Shown here piece by piece: positions 1 through 9,419 of a DNA stretch of 64,000 nt. The notes beneath the pieces were generated by a model. That model searched no databases, had not been told where the DNA came from, and saw nothing but the letters and a program-made list of their open reading frames with translations. This DNA comes from Aliivibrio sifiae (GTDB lineage: Bacteria > Pseudomonadota > Gammaproteobacteria > Enterobacterales > Vibrionaceae), in assembly GCF_002954715.1 (NCBI RefSeq), contig NZ_MSCP01000001.1, positions 256,836 to 320,835 of the forward strand, read 5' to 3'. A program made the position numbers and the translations under genes. Each line of letters starts with the position of its first letter. Within the stretch, counting starts at the first letter, position 1.

Positions 1-841
1 GATAGTAGCTATAATCTTTAGGGTGAATAAGCTTTAGCTTGCTTGGGCTTTGGAAAATATGAACTTCATCTCCAGGACTAACCGGTAAAGATACTTGTCC
101 ATCACAACTCACTTCTAATGAACTACGATTTTCTGGTGAGATGAATAATTTAATGTGACGCTTACCTTCAACAACCAATGGTCGGCTTGAAAGAGTATGC
201 GGAAACATTGGGACTATTGAGATTGCATTTAGGTTTGGTGACAGAATGGGACCGCCACCAGAAAGAGAATAAGCGGTAGATCCTGTTGGCGTTGAGATGA
301 TTAAACCATCTGAACGTTGTGAGAAAGCAAAACTTTCATCAATATAGACCTCAAACTCTATCATATGAGCGACTTGGCCGGGGTGAAGAACGACTTCATT
401 AAATGCCGTATTATGGCTTTTCACTTGTCCATGGCGGTGAACCTCAGCTTCAAGTAAAAAGCGTTCCTCTTTAACGAATTCACCATTTAATACAGCCTGT
501 AGTGGCTCTTCAAAATTATCAGGATCAAGGTCGGTTAGAAAGCCAAGATTACCTCTGTTAACACCAATTACAGAGATATCGAAACGGGATAGAACACGAG
601 CTGCACCTAGCATATTGCCATCACCACCGACAACAATAGCAAGGTCGGCTTGTTCGCCTAATTTTAATAGGTGATTAAAGTGTTCATCAGGAATATCAGG
701 TAGAGCTTCACGTAAACGGCTATCGATTAATACAGGGTAATTTAATCCAGTAAGCCAATTATAGAGAGCTAAATGTGTTTTTACTGCACTTGGGTCTCTT
801 GGTTTACCAATGATTGCGATAACGTTAAAGGCTGTTTTCAT
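1..841 (-). CDS. nadK: NAD kinase (3' end outside window)
   Basis: ATP-dependent NAD kinase, which makes NADP from NAD in the cytoplasm. I translated this from the reverse strand because it runs off the left edge; 280 codons are present and about 14 C-terminal residues should be missing (family length about 292-294). Visible motifs are the GGDG nucleotide-binding motif ([13 protein letters not shown], around residue 70), the [10 protein letters not shown] segment, and the conserved [15 protein letters not shown] loop. The start at 841 gives the family-typical N-terminus ([15 protein letters not shown]); two in-frame ATGs 6 and 9 bases upstream are also possible. It is divergent from grpE, sharing the 176-base spacer. 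Confidence 0.97.
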   Translation of the reverse strand, partial: MKTAFNVIAIIGKPRDPSAVKTHLALYNWLTGLNYPVLIDSRLREALPDIPDEHFNHLLKLGEQADLAIVVGGDGNMLGAARVLSRFDISVIGVNRGNLGFLTDLDPDNFEEPLQAVLNGEFVKEERFLLEAEVHRHGQVKSHNTAFNEVVLHPGQVAHMIEFEVYIDESFAFSQRSDGLIISTPTGSTAYSLSGGGPILSPNLNAISIVPMFPHTLSSRPLVVEGKRHIKLFISPENRSSLEVSCDGQVSLPVSPGDEVHIFQSPSKLKLIHPKDYSYY

Positions 842-894
842 ATCCATCATCCGTCATGAAATGGGCAACAAATGTTACAATTAGTACTATTATG

Positions 895-922
895 CTTGAA
901 TCGCTTTATTTAGTCCCCATAA
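895..922 (+). promoter_or_regulatory. Sigma-32 (heat-shock) promoter of grpE
   Basis: CTTGAA at 895-900, a 14-base spacer, then CCCCATAA at 915-922. This is a near-perfect match to the RpoH consensus (CTTGAA, 13-15 bases, CCCCATWT) and lies about 95 bases upstream of the grpE start. Heat-shock control is inferred from the sequence and from the known regulation of the gene. Confidence 0.88.
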
Positions 923-1017
923 TAATGACAAAGTTTTAATTTGCTTATAGAGCGATGCCTTGGTTTGTATTAAGATCGCTTTATATAGCTAATCATTAGC
1001 ATTCTGGAGAAGCAGTA

Positions 1018-1602
1018 ATGAACAACGAAGAAAACAAAGTTAACGAAGAAGCAGTAGTAGAAGATCACATTGAAGCCGTTGGTACAGAGGCTGATGTAGA
1101 GTGGAATGAATCTTCAGAAGATAACCAAGAAGCAAAAATCGCGGAACTAGAAGCGGCATTACTTGCAAGCCAAGCACAGCTTAAAGACCAACAAGATGCG
1201 GTTTTACGAGCTAAAGCAGAAGAGCAAAACGTTCGTCGTCGTGCTGAAGGCGATATTGATAAAGCGCGTAAATACGCGTTGAAAAAATTTGCAGGTGAAC
1301 TGCTTCCTGTTATCGATAATCTAGAGCGTGCTCTTGAGAATGGCGATAAAGAAAATGAAGCGGCAAAAGCGTTGCTTGAAGGTGTTGAGCTAACACTACA
1401 AACGTTTATTTCAACGGTTGAAAAGTTTGGTCTAACCGTAATTAATCCAGTTGGTGAAGCATTTAACCCTGAACTTCATCAAGCGATTGGCATGCAAGCA
1501 AGTCCAGACCATGAATCAAATACGGTAATGATTGTAATGCAAAAAGGCTACTCATTAAATGAGCAAGTACTTCGCCCTGCAATGGTTATGGTTGCTCAAT
1601 AA
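1018..1602 (+). CDS. grpE: Nucleotide exchange factor GrpE
   Basis: Co-chaperone that releases ADP from DnaK; works as a dimer in the cytoplasm. The 194-residue product (E. coli 197) has an acidic, poorly conserved N-terminus (1-40), a long coiled-coil helix (about 40-95, heptad-like with [19 protein letters not shown]), and the C-terminal beta domain with the signature [18 protein letters not shown] (143-160). The start is supported by GGAG 10 bases upstream. It has its own sigma-32 promoter and is closed by a terminator, so it is probably a separate unit from dnaKJ although close to it. Confidence 0.98.
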   Translation: MNNEENKVNEEAVVEDHIEAVGTEADVEWNESSEDNQEAKIAELEAALLASQAQLKDQQDAVLRAKAEEQNVRRRAEGDIDKARKYALKKFAGELLPVIDNLERALENGDKENEAAKALLEGVELTLQTFISTVEKFGLTVINPVGEAFNPELHQAIGMQASPDHESNTVMIVMQKGYSLNEQVLRPAMVMVAQ

Positions 1603-1638
1603 TTAATTGTTTTAAATAGATTAAATGTTTAATAAGTA

Positions 1639-1669
1639 GGCAGTGTCAGGAATGATACTGCCTTTTTTT
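1639..1669 (+). terminator. Intrinsic terminator of grpE
   Basis: GGCAGTGTC (1639-1647) pairs with GATACTGCC (1654-1662), nine pairs with one G-U, loop of six, followed by seven T. It separates grpE from the downstream unknown gene. Confidence 0.85.
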
Positions 1670-1837
1670 GTCTTTATTTTAAGATCGTGTGTCTTTGTTT
1701 TTGGAATCGCTCTCAGAAATAAGGAATAAGCATCAAAACTTTATATTTTTCTTTTGTTTATCAGTGTTCTTTGTTTTGTTTTTTACTAAATTTTAATCAT
1801 CATGGAACGATACAAGTTTAAATATATGGAAAAAAAT

Positions 1838-2785
1838 ATGAAGTTTAGAACACTACTTTTAAGTGCATTTTGTTTATATACGCCGTTGAGCTTTGCTGAG
1901 CATGTTGTAGCATCTGAGACTTATTCATCAATGGCTTTATCAAACGATGCTAAATTATATAATGCACCAGAGACTTCAGCTTGGGCGCGTGGAGCGACCC
2001 TTGTGCAAGGGATCCCTCGTGGGGACGCAGCTCCCTCTTATTGGGCTGATGAAATCATTGATAAAAGTATAACAACCTCAGAGGCATGGACAGGAATGAC
2101 CCAATGGTTCACTGTATTTGAGGCGCAGAAAAACACAGCAACAAATGTTCGAGTTGTTATTGGTGATGCTGATATGTGGCTACTTCAATCAACTGATGGA
2201 ACCATGAATCCGCTAACCGCAGAATGGGTTAATGCTACTGAAAATAGGACATCAATGTCTTGGGCTGCCTATTATTCTCACAACATTATTAAATATATTG
2301 AAGATGTACCATATCGTCGCTCGAATGATGGGCTTAAAGAATATGCCCTGCACCCAGATCATTATCCATTGCATGGGGGAACAAGTAAGGTTGCCATTGA
2401 TGGTGAGAATGTTCTTGCTGCGTTTGTACGAATGAAAGCATGGTTGGTTCCAGATAAACCGCAAGGAAAGCAAGATATAAGCACTGCGAAAGTGTTAATC
2501 AGCACTGGAGCTGATTATTATCCAACAGTGAATACGTCGGTTTCTCATGGTGACTTATCTAATGCCAATTATTTACCGGGAGCTGGTGGTAGTCGCTTTC
2601 AATATTTAACAACTACACCGACGTGGTATTACATGGGAACTGTCGCTGATGAGGGGTTATTGATTGTTGATGATAATAGTCCATATATTAAATCGGGCGG
2701 AAAAACCTATTTAACCAAAGAAGAGTGGCAGCAAAACCCGCCGCCAATTGATTTTGATGTGATGAATTGTCAAGATTCTTACTAA
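1838..2785 (+). CDS. Unrecognised secreted protein between grpE and dnaK
   Basis: I do not recognise the family. The frame is open from 1802, but the start at 1838 (third in-frame ATG, after those at 1802 and 1826) gives a clean Sec signal peptide: MKF, hydrophobic core, cleavage after SFA at about residue 20, so the mature protein is about 295 residues. The mature part is rich in Trp, Tyr, Asp and Asn, has no internal transmembrane segment and no cysteine except one six residues from the C-terminus (NCQDSY). It contains aromatic runs such as SEAWTGMTQWFTVFEA and FQYLTTTPTWYYMG. No catalytic motif was seen. The gene has its own terminators on both sides and no sigma-32 site, so it is unlikely to be part of the heat-shock regulon. 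Base use looks more AT-rich than dnaK. Location is inferred as periplasmic, outer-surface or secreted. Confidence 0.75.
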   Translation: MKFRTLLLSAFCLYTPLSFAEHVVASETYSSMALSNDAKLYNAPETSAWARGATLVQGIPRGDAAPSYWADEIIDKSITTSEAWTGMTQWFTVFEAQKNTATNVRVVIGDADMWLLQSTDGTMNPLTAEWVNATENRTSMSWAAYYSHNIIKYIEDVPYRRSNDGLKEYALHPDHYPLHGGTSKVAIDGENVLAAFVRMKAWLVPDKPQGKQDISTAKVLISTGADYYPTVNTSVSHGDLSNANYLPGAGGSRFQYLTTTPTWYYMGTVADEGLLIVDDNSPYIKSGGKTYLTKEEWQQNPPPIDFDVMNCQDSY

Positions 2786-2816
2786 GTCGATATGGCGAAA
2801 GAATATTCTGAACGAT

Positions 2817-2846
2817 AAGCCTGGCATGATTGTTAGGCTTTTTTTT
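2817..2846 (+). terminator. Intrinsic terminator after the unknown secreted gene
   Basis: AAGCCTGGCA (2817-2826) pairs with TGTTAGGCTT (2831-2840), ten pairs including two G-U, loop TGAT, then a T-run to 2846. Confidence 0.82.
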
Positions 2847-2886
2847 GTTCGGATGAAAATAAAATTGATTTTTTTTTATTGTTTCC

Positions 2887-2913
2887 CTTGAATTGTCATT
2901 TCACGCCCTTATT
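2887..2913 (+). promoter_or_regulatory. Sigma-32 promoter of dnaK
   Basis: CTTGAA at 2887-2892, a 13-base spacer, then CCCTTATT at 2906-2913, about 90 bases upstream of the dnaK start. It matches the RpoH consensus, with T for C at the fourth base of the -10 element. Confidence 0.82.
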
Positions 2914-3004
2914 AATTAGTCATAGAATGAATTATGGGATTAAGTCCCAGTCCTTATCCAAGTTGTTTTGGGTGAGTTTAAATAGATAAATTGGAGATAA
3001 CCTG

Positions 3005-4909
3005 ATGGGTAAGATCATTGGTATTGACTTAGGTACAACTAACTCTTGTGTTGCTGTTTTAGATGGCGATACGCCACGTATTTTAGAGAATGCAGAGGGT
3101 GAACGTACAACGGCATCGGTAATTGCATACACAGATGGCGAAACTCTTGTAGGTCAGCCAGCTAAGCGTCAAGCGATTACTAACCCACAAAATACATTAT
3201 TTGCGATTAAGCGTCTGATCGGTCGTCGTTTTGAAGACGAAGAAGTTCAACGTGACATCGAAATCATGCCGTACAAAATCGTTAAAGCTGACAATGGTGA
3301 TGCTTGGGTTGAAGCGCAAGGCCAAAAAATGGCTGCTCCTCAAGTTTCTGCTGAAATTCTTAAGAAAATGAAGAAAACAGCGGAAGATTTCCTAGGCGAA
3401 GAAGTTACGGGCGCAGTAGTTACTGTTCCTGCTTACTTTAACGATGCTCAACGTCAAGCAACTAAAGATGCTGGTCGTATTGCTGGTCTTGATGTTAAAC
3501 GTATCATCAATGAACCAACAGCAGCAGCACTAGCTTACGGTCTAGACAAAAAAGGCGGCGATCGCACTATCGCTGTATACGACCTTGGTGGTGGTACGTT
3601 CGATATCTCTATCATTGAAATTGACAACGTTGATGGCGAGCAAACTTTCGAAGTTCTTGCAACAAACGGCGATACTCACCTAGGTGGTGAAGATTTTGAT
3701 AACCGTATGATCAACTTCCTAGTAGATGAGTTTAAGAAAGAGCAAGGCATCGACCTTAAAACTGATCCTCTAGCAATGCAACGTGTTAAAGAAGCAGCAG
3801 AAAAAGCGAAGATTGAATTATCTTCAGCTCAACAAACTGACGTAAACCTTCCTTACGTTACTGCTGATGCGACTGGTCCTAAGCACATGAACGTTAAAGT
3901 AACGCGTGCAAAACTAGAATCTCTAGTTGAAGACCTAGTAGTTCGTACGCTTGAACCACTAAAAGTTGCTCTAGCTGATGCTGATTTATCAGTAAGCGAA
4001 ATCACTGACGTAATCCTAGTCGGTGGTCAAACACGTATGCCTATGGTTCAAGCTAAAGTTGCTGATTTCTTCGGCAAAGAAGCTCGCCGTGACGTAAACC
4101 CTGATGAAGCAGTAGCAATGGGTGCTGCAGTTCAAGGTGGCGTACTAGCTGGTGACGTTAAAGATGTACTTCTTCTAGATGTTACTCCTCTGTCTTTCGG
4201 TATCGAAACGATGGGCGGTGTAATGACTAAGCTAATCGAGAAGAACACAACGATCCCAACTAAAGCAGACCAAACGTTCTCAACTGCTGAAGATAACCAA
4301 AGTGCGGTAACAATCCACGTACTTCAAGGTGAGCGTAAGCAAGCAACATACAATAAATCTCTAGGTCAATTTAACCTAGAAGGTATCCAAGCAGCACCAC
4401 GTGGCATGCCACAAATCGAAGTAACATTCGATCTAGATGCTGATGGTATCCTAAACGTATCTGCTAAAGACAAATCGACTGGTAAAGAGCAGAAGATCAC
4501 AATCCAAGCTTCTGGTGGTCTAACAGACGAAGAAATCGAAGCAATGGTACAAGAAGCTGAAGCTAACAAAGACGCGGACAAAAAGTTCGAAGAGCTAGTA
4601 ACAGCACGTAACCAAGCGGATCAAATGATCCACGGTACGAAGAAACAAATCGAAGAAGCAGGCGATGCCCTTCCAGCTGACGAGAAAGAAAAAATCGAAG
4701 CAGCAATCAAAGCACTAGAAGACGTTAAGTCAGGCGATGATAAAGAAGCAATCGATGCGAAAACTCAAGAGCTAATGCAAGCAGCACAAAAGCTAATGGA
4801 AATCGCTCAACAGAAAGCTCAAGCACAACAAGGTGCTGAAGCGGGTGAGCAACCTAAGCAAGAAGATGATGTAGTAGACGCTGAGTTCGAAGAAGTAAAA
4901 GACAAGTAA
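3005..4909 (+). CDS. dnaK: Molecular chaperone DnaK (Hsp70)
   Basis: ATP-dependent Hsp70 chaperone that binds exposed hydrophobic peptides, working with DnaJ and GrpE in the cytoplasm. The 634-residue product has the Hsp70 signatures [10 protein letters not shown] (6-15) and [10 protein letters not shown] in the nucleotide-binding domain, the hydrophobic interdomain linker [10 protein letters not shown] (about 390), a beta-sandwich substrate domain, and a helical lid ending with the acidic tail EEVKDK. Length equals that of the family (E. coli 638). GGAG lies eight bases before the ATG. Codon use is strongly biased, as for a highly expressed gene. It has a sigma-32 promoter upstream and is followed by a long structured spacer before dnaJ. 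Confidence 0.99.
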   Translation: MGKIIGIDLGTTNSCVAVLDGDTPRILENAEGERTTASVIAYTDGETLVGQPAKRQAITNPQNTLFAIKRLIGRRFEDEEVQRDIEIMPYKIVKADNGDAWVEAQGQKMAAPQVSAEILKKMKKTAEDFLGEEVTGAVVTVPAYFNDAQRQATKDAGRIAGLDVKRIINEPTAAALAYGLDKKGGDRTIAVYDLGGGTFDISIIEIDNVDGEQTFEVLATNGDTHLGGEDFDNRMINFLVDEFKKEQGIDLKTDPLAMQRVKEAAEKAKIELSSAQQTDVNLPYVTADATGPKHMNVKVTRAKLESLVEDLVVRTLEPLKVALADADLSVSEITDVILVGGQTRMPMVQAKVADFFGKEARRDVNPDEAVAMGAAVQGGVLAGDVKDVLLLDVTPLSFGIETMGGVMTKLIEKNTTIPTKADQTFSTAEDNQSAVTIHVLQGERKQATYNKSLGQFNLEGIQAAPRGMPQIEVTFDLDADGILNVSAKDKSTGKEQKITIQASGGLTDEEIEAMVQEAEANKDADKKFEELVTARNQADQMIHGTKKQIEEAGDALPADEKEKIEAAIKALEDVKSGDDKEAIDAKTQELMQAAQKLMEIAQQKAQAQQGAEAGEQPKQEDDVVDAEFEEVKDK

Positions 4910-5249
4910 TTTCTTGTCGCTAGAAGGGTTAATTCCTGCGTTAAAAGTACTCATTTGCGTTCGCGCTTTTGTTTGCTAAGAAATGGCGTGCTTTCTCCTT
5001 GGACTTAACACTTCTAGCTTAAAGAAATCATTGCCTTAGTCATTTAAGAAAAGAGCAAAAGCCTTATATCTTGAATGCTTCGAATGAAAAAATATATTGC
5101 GGGCGTTGGAGTTTTCTCTACCGCCCGCAAATTTGTAATTAGGTCAATCTAGATAATCACTTTCGGTTTGTGCTGATCCTAATTATCTAGATTGAACTCA
5201 TACTGATGGTGTCACTGCCGGCAGTATCAAAAGAATTGGTGACCAAAGC
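4910..5249 (+). other. Structured dnaK-dnaJ spacer (candidate cis-acting or small RNA)
   Basis: This 340-base gap holds no convincing ORF but is dense in inverted repeats. (1) GCTAGAAGGGTTAA (4919-4932) pairs with 5005-5018 with one mismatch. (2) TTGCGGGCGTTGGAG (5097-5111) pairs with 5116-5130 around a TTTT loop, 14 of 15 positions pairing counting one G-U. (3) TCAATCTAGATAAT (5144-5157) is a perfect 14-base inverted repeat of 5182-5195. (4) TAATTAGG (5136-5143) is perfectly complementary to CCTAATTA (5178-5185), overlapping arm 3, so the two pairings exclude each other. (5) ACTGCCGGCAGT (5214-5225) is a palindrome. (6) TTGG-TGA-CCAA (5236-5246) overlaps the dnaJ ribosome-binding site. None has a strong T-run, so they look like mRNA processing, stability or translation-control structures rather than a plain terminator. 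Function is inference. Confidence 0.6.
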
Positions 5250-6392
5250 ATGTCTAAACGTGATTTTTATGAAGTATTGGGCGTAAGCCGTGATGCTTCA
5301 GAGCGTGATATTAAGAAAGCCTATAAACGTCTAGCGATGAAATTCCACCCTGACCGTAATCAGGGCGATGAAACAGCGCCAGAAAAGTTTAAAGAAGTAA
5401 AAGTAGCGTATGAGATCTTAACGGATGCTCAAAAACGTTCAGCTTATGATCAATACGGTCATGCAGCCTTTGAACAAGGTGGCATGGGCGGTGGCGGCTT
5501 CGGTGGCGGTCAAGGTGACTTTGGCGATATCTTTGGCGATGTGTTTGGTGACATCTTTGGTGGCGGTCGTCGTGGCGGTGGTCAACAACGTGCACAACGC
5601 GGTTCAGATTTACGTTACAACATGGAACTTACGCTAGAAGAAGCGGTTCGTGGTTGTGATAAAGAGATTGAAGTACCAACATTAGTGTCTTGTGATCCAT
5701 GTGAAGGTACTGGCGCTAAGAAAGGCACTTCTTCATCAACGTGTAGCACTTGTCATGGTCATGGCCAAGTTCAAATGCGTCAAGGTTTCTTTGCGGTACA
5801 GCAGGCTTGTCCTACTTGTCATGGTAAAGGCAAGATCATTAAAGACCCATGTAACTCTTGTCATGGTGAAGGTCGCGTTCAAAAAACGAAAACACTTAAT
5901 GTTAAGATCCCATCAGGTGTTGATACTGGCGATCGCATTCGTTTATCTGGCGAAGGTGAAGCGGGAGAGCACGGCGCTCCAGCAGGCGATCTATACGTAC
6001 AAGTGCACGTAAAAGAGCACAATATCTTTGAGCGTGACGGCAACAACTTATACTGTGAAGTGCCAGTAAGCTTTACGATGGCGGCATTAGGTGGCGAAGT
6101 TGAAGTCCCTACTCTTGATGGCCGTGTAAGCCTAAAAGTACCTCTAGAAACGCAAACAGGCCGTATGTTCCGTATGCGTGGTAAAGGTGTGAAAGGCGTT
6201 CGTACGCACAGTACAGGTGACTTAATCGTTAAACTGATTGTTGAGACTCCAGTTAAACTGACTAAGCGTCAAAAAGAGCTGCTTCAAGAATTCCAAGAAT
6301 CTTTTGATGGGAAAGATGCGAAAAAGCACAATCCGAAATCTGAAGGTTTCTTATCAGGTGTTAAAAACTTCTTTGATGATTTAACTAAATAA
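5250..6392 (+). CDS. dnaJ: Chaperone DnaJ (Hsp40)
   Basis: Co-chaperone that delivers substrates to DnaK and stimulates its ATPase. The 380-residue product has the J domain at 1-70 with HPD at 33-35, a Gly/Phe-rich linker (about 73-110, repeats of GGGFGG and [11 protein letters not shown]), four CxxCxGxG zinc-binding repeats ([32 protein letters not shown], about 149-215), and the C-terminal substrate-binding and dimerisation domains. Length agrees with type I DnaJ. The ribosome-binding site (GGTGA) lies inside a small inverted repeat just before the start, which might limit translation. Confidence 0.99.
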   Translation: MSKRDFYEVLGVSRDASERDIKKAYKRLAMKFHPDRNQGDETAPEKFKEVKVAYEILTDAQKRSAYDQYGHAAFEQGGMGGGGFGGGQGDFGDIFGDVFGDIFGGGRRGGGQQRAQRGSDLRYNMELTLEEAVRGCDKEIEVPTLVSCDPCEGTGAKKGTSSSTCSTCHGHGQVQMRQGFFAVQQACPTCHGKGKIIKDPCNSCHGEGRVQKTKTLNVKIPSGVDTGDRIRLSGEGEAGEHGAPAGDLYVQVHVKEHNIFERDGNNLYCEVPVSFTMAALGGEVEVPTLDGRVSLKVPLETQTGRMFRMRGKGVKGVRTHSTGDLIVKLIVETPVKLTKRQKELLQEFQESFDGKDAKKHNPKSEGFLSGVKNFFDDLTK

Positions 6393-6417
6393 GTTTATTG
6401 CTCAACGAATAAATTGA

Positions 6418-6456
6418 AACCTAATGATATTCATTTTGTATCATTAGGTTTTTTTT
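6418..6456 (+). terminator. Intrinsic terminator of dnaJ
   Basis: CCTAATGATA (6420-6429) pairs perfectly with TATCATTAGG (6439-6448), extended by two A-T pairs, followed by eight T. Confidence 0.9.
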
Positions 6457-6574
6457 ATGCCCAAAACAAATGATAAAGCACGGTTTATTTACACCTTTTT
6501 GACCGTTACTTATACTTCTCGTTTATTATGTAACCAATTATGTTTTTAGTTTCTTAATAGATGAGAGAGTCGAC

Positions 6575-7669
6575 ATGGTGTTATTTAAACGGACATTATT
6601 ACTGTTTATTGTTTTACTGCTTAGTTTTACTACTGCCAATGCAGAAATAATGCAAGGTGGAAAAACAGTACCAAGCTTCAAGCAGGATGCGGCGTCTATT
6701 CGTCATACTTATGAAACCCAACTCTATACTTTATCGGCATTTAAAGCTGGCCACTATGGTTTACGAATGTATCGTCAAACGATGGACCCTAAATATTCAG
6801 CGGCGGTTTGGTCTGATATGGCGCGAGTGGCAAGTCGACTTAATCAATTATCTTCGGAAGTTCATACGCCCGAACAAATAGATATCTATTCTCAAAAGCG
6901 ATTAAGTAGCTATGTTGATGACACTGACATTCGTAGTACTTTACGTTACCAAGCGACAAAAAAAATGCCTGAGTATTTCTATCTTGGTGTGGATTTACTT
7001 GGCTCAATGGCTCGTGCTAATGAATATGGTTTAAAGCATCGTAACGATAAACAGTTGCGAGAAATTATCCGTCGTTATGATTTTAAAAAATACGCGACTG
7101 ATGAAGCGATGATTAAAGCGTGGGCAGCTCAGCTAGCGAACCAAGTTTATTGGTTACGTCAATTAGGTGAGCAGGATGTGGTTGATGAGTTTGTTGAAGC
7201 ATTCAAATTAGCCTACCCAGATAATAAAGATGCAGCGCTTTCTAAGCAGCAGTATGGCAATAAAATCTATGGTTTAACGCATATTTTATTAGCCGACTCT
7301 CAATATTATCAATACCCCCTAAAAGAGTCTGATCATCAATGGATATACGATTATCTGCGTAATAACATCGATACTATCTTAAAGAGAACAAAAGAAGACA
7401 TTATTTCAGAAGTAGGAATTACGTTCTTATTAGCAGGGTTAGAGGATGACCCTGTAGTCTATAAAACACAAAAACACATTCAAAACGCGATTAACCGTGA
7501 GAAGAGCATGGTGCCATCAACATCAAACAGCACGGATTTAACTGATGGTGAGCACCGTAATGTACTAGCGATTATGCTACTTGATTGGCAAACGCCACAT
7601 GCCGCACCTACGATTCAAAATGAACCCAAAGCATTTATAAGTAAGCCGTATGGTTTAGTGGGAAAATAA
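6575..7669 (+). CDS. Exported protein, probable DUF3541 family
   Basis: A 364-residue protein of unknown function. Residues 1-23 form a signal peptide (MVLFKRT, long leucine/isoleucine core, cleavage after ANA). The rest is mainly alpha-helical and soluble, with many Tyr and Arg (for example HTYETQLYTLSAFKAGHYGLRMYRQ) and no cysteine. It resembles Vibrio proteins that I recall being annotated as DUF3541; that assignment is from memory and should be tested. It stands alone between the dnaJ terminator and a bidirectional terminator shared with yfhL. GAGAG lies about 9 bases before the ATG at 6575. Confidence 0.72.
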   Translation: MVLFKRTLLLFIVLLLSFTTANAEIMQGGKTVPSFKQDAASIRHTYETQLYTLSAFKAGHYGLRMYRQTMDPKYSAAVWSDMARVASRLNQLSSEVHTPEQIDIYSQKRLSSYVDDTDIRSTLRYQATKKMPEYFYLGVDLLGSMARANEYGLKHRNDKQLREIIRRYDFKKYATDEAMIKAWAAQLANQVYWLRQLGEQDVVDEFVEAFKLAYPDNKDAALSKQQYGNKIYGLTHILLADSQYYQYPLKESDHQWIYDYLRNNIDTILKRTKEDIISEVGITFLLAGLEDDPVVYKTQKHIQNAINREKSMVPSTSNSTDLTDGEHRNVLAIMLLDWQTPHAAPTIQNEPKAFISKPYGLVGK

Positions 7670-7710
7670 ACTAACGTCTTTGTATTGTTAGTCATTTGCA
7701 CTATAAATAA

Positions 7711-7745
7711 AAAATGCCCGGTGATGATATCACTGGGCATTTTTA
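7711..7745. terminator. Bidirectional terminator between the DUF3541-like gene and yfhL
   Basis: AAAATGCCCGGTGAT (7711-7725) pairs with ATCACTGGGCATTTT (7729-7743), 15 pairs with one G-U and a 3-base loop. A-rich and T-rich flanks serve both converging genes. Confidence 0.9.
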
Positions 7746-7769
7746 TTGAATCAGATAAGAGTATTTAGT

Positions 7770-8024
7770 TTACGCTAGGCCTTGAAGCTTAACGAATTTC
7801 TCTAGTAACTCTTCATCTGTTTCTATGTTGTTTGGATCTGAAACTACACAGTTGTTGATTGGACAAACAGACTGGCAAGTAGGGATATCGTAATGCCCCT
7901 TACATTCAGTGCATAGGTCTGGATTAATCTCGTAGATATTGTCACCCATGCTGATTGCTTCGTTTGGGCACTCAGGCTCGCACATATCACAATTGATGCA
8001 TTTCTTATTGATCAATAACGCCAT
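7770..8024 (-). CDS. yfhL: YfhL-type 4Fe-4S dicluster ferredoxin
   Basis: Small electron carrier of 84 residues. It binds two iron-sulfur clusters: C9xxC12xxC15xxxC19 and C38xxC41, with the eight-residue insertion to C50, then xxxC54; an extra C59 follows. The spacing is typical of the YfhL/Alv-type ferredoxins. It starts 3 bases after the trhP stop and must be co-transcribed with it. The pairing suggests it supplies electrons to the TrhP tRNA hydroxylation reaction; this is inference from adjacency and from the E. coli literature as I remember it. Confidence 0.93.
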   Translation of the reverse strand: MALLINKKCINCDMCEPECPNEAISMGDNIYEINPDLCTECKGHYDIPTCQSVCPINNCVVSDPNNIETDEELLEKFVKLQGLA

Positions 8025-8027
8025 TAC

Positions 8028-9419
8028 TTACTTGCCGTGTGGGTTACGAGTATCTTCACCCGTGTGTAAGTTACGCATTAGAAGACCGTATTCTAAATCA
8101 ACGTTTGCAGGTACTGGGATGAATACAAAGTGGCCGTTGCCTTTTGCTGCATCTACCGCTTCGCTCTTACGGTTTTCCATTACTTCTAGCGTTAGTGTTA
8201 AGTTACCTTGTGGAGTCATGATCTCAACCGAATCACCCACTAGGAATTTATTTTTAACATCAACTTCCGCTAAATCACCACGGCGTTTACCTGTAAACTC
8301 ACCAACAAATTGTTGAGAATCTGAGATAGAGTAACCGTAATCGTAGTTTTGGTATGTGTCATGTGTATGACGACGTAAGAAACCTTCTGTGTAACCACGG
8401 TGAGCTAGGCTTTCTAGCGTACCCATTAGGCTTTCATCGAATGGTTTACCTGCAACGGCATCATCAATCGCTTTACGATAAACTTGAGCAGTACGAGCAC
8501 AGTAGTAGAAAGACTTAGTACGACCTTCGATTTTAAGAGAGTGTACACCCATCTTAGTTAGGCGCTCTACGTGTTGGATAGCACGAAGATCTTTAGAGTT
8601 CATGATGTAAGTGCCATGCTCGTCTTCAAATGCTGCCATTTTTTCTTCAGGGCGGTGTGCTTCAGAAAGAAGAACTACTTCATCAGTTGGTTTGCCTAAA
8701 CCTAGTGTGTTGTCTGGACGCTCGTCCTGAACTTCTACATCTTGGATCTCAACACCGGTTGGATTCGCTTCAACGATCTGACCGTTTTCGTCTTCTTTAG
8801 CTTCTTCAGCTTTGTATTCCCAACGACATGCATTAGTACATGTACCTTGGTTCGGATCACGCTTGTTCATGTAGCCAGAAAGTAAGCAGCGACCAGAGTA
8901 CGCCATGCATAATGCACCGTGTACAAAAATTTCTAGTTCTGTATCAGGACAGTGTTCACGGATCTCTTCAATTTCTTCTAGTGATAATTCACGAGATAGG
9001 ATCACACGCTCAACACCTTGAGTAGACCAGAATTTCACTGTAGCCCAGTTAACAGCGTTAGCTTGAACTGACAGGTGAATAACTACTTCAGGGAATGCTT
9101 CACGAACCATCATGATTAAACCAGGATCTGACATGATTAATGCATCAGGTCCCATCGCAACGATTGGCTCTAAGTCACGAATGAAGGTTTTTAACTTTGA
9201 GTTATGTGGTTGGATATTACATACCACATACAGTTTTTTACCTTGCGCGTGCGCTTCGTTAATGCCGATTTCTAGGTTTTCATGATTGAATTCGTTGTTA
9301 CGAACACGAAGGCTGTAACGTGGTTGGCCTGCATAAACGGCATCTGCACCGTAGGCAAACGCATAACGCATATTTTTAAGGCTGCCCGCAGGCGAAAGTA
9401 GTTCTGGTTTAAACATCAT
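8028..9419 (-). CDS. trhP: tRNA 5-hydroxyuridine synthesis protein TrhP (YegQ), peptidase U32 family
   Basis: Member of the U32 'peptidase' family that works in prephenate-dependent hydroxylation of U34 in tRNA (ho5U, the precursor of cmo5U). The 463-residue product begins MMFKPELLSPAGSLKNMRYAF and carries the U32 signature region with VHGALCMAYSGRCLLSGYM and the cysteines of GTCTNACRWEY (about 165-205), expected to bind an iron-sulfur cluster. It is about 10 residues longer than E. coli YegQ, with an acidic insertion after the signature (EAKEDENGQIVEAN). It forms a two-gene operon with yfhL. Confidence 0.94.
   Translation of the reverse strand: MMFKPELLSPAGSLKNMRYAFAYGADAVYAGQPRYSLRVRNNEFNHENLEIGINEAHAQGKKLYVVCNIQPHNSKLKTFIRDLEPIVAMGPDALIMSDPGLIMMVREAFPEVVIHLSVQANAVNWATVKFWSTQGVERVILSRELSLEEIEEIREHCPDTELEIFVHGALCMAYSGRCLLSGYMNKRDPNQGTCTNACRWEYKAEEAKEDENGQIVEANPTGVEIQDVEVQDERPDNTLGLGKPTDEVVLLSEAHRPEEKMAAFEDEHGTYIMNSKDLRAIQHVERLTKMGVHSLKIEGRTKSFYYCARTAQVYRKAIDDAVAGKPFDESLMGTLESLAHRGYTEGFLRRHTHDTYQNYDYGYSISDSQQFVGEFTGKRRGDLAEVDVKNKFLVGDSVEIMTPQGNLTLTLEVMENRKSEAVDAAKGNGHFVFIPVPANVDLEYGLLMRNLHTGEDTRNPHGK

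Noticed and set aside
5071-5100. A CTTGAA element (5080-5085) in the dnaK-dnaJ spacer as a possible sigma-32 promoter of dnaJ
   Set aside because: No CCCCAT-like -10 follows at 13-15 bases; the downstream sequence is A-rich.
5425-6012. Alternate-frame ORFs within dnaJ
   Set aside because: Low-complexity shadows from the Gly-rich and Cys-rich codons of dnaJ.
7939-8316. Plus-strand ORF of 125 codons
   Set aside because: Antisense shadow of yfhL and trhP; no ribosome-binding site and no protein-like pattern.
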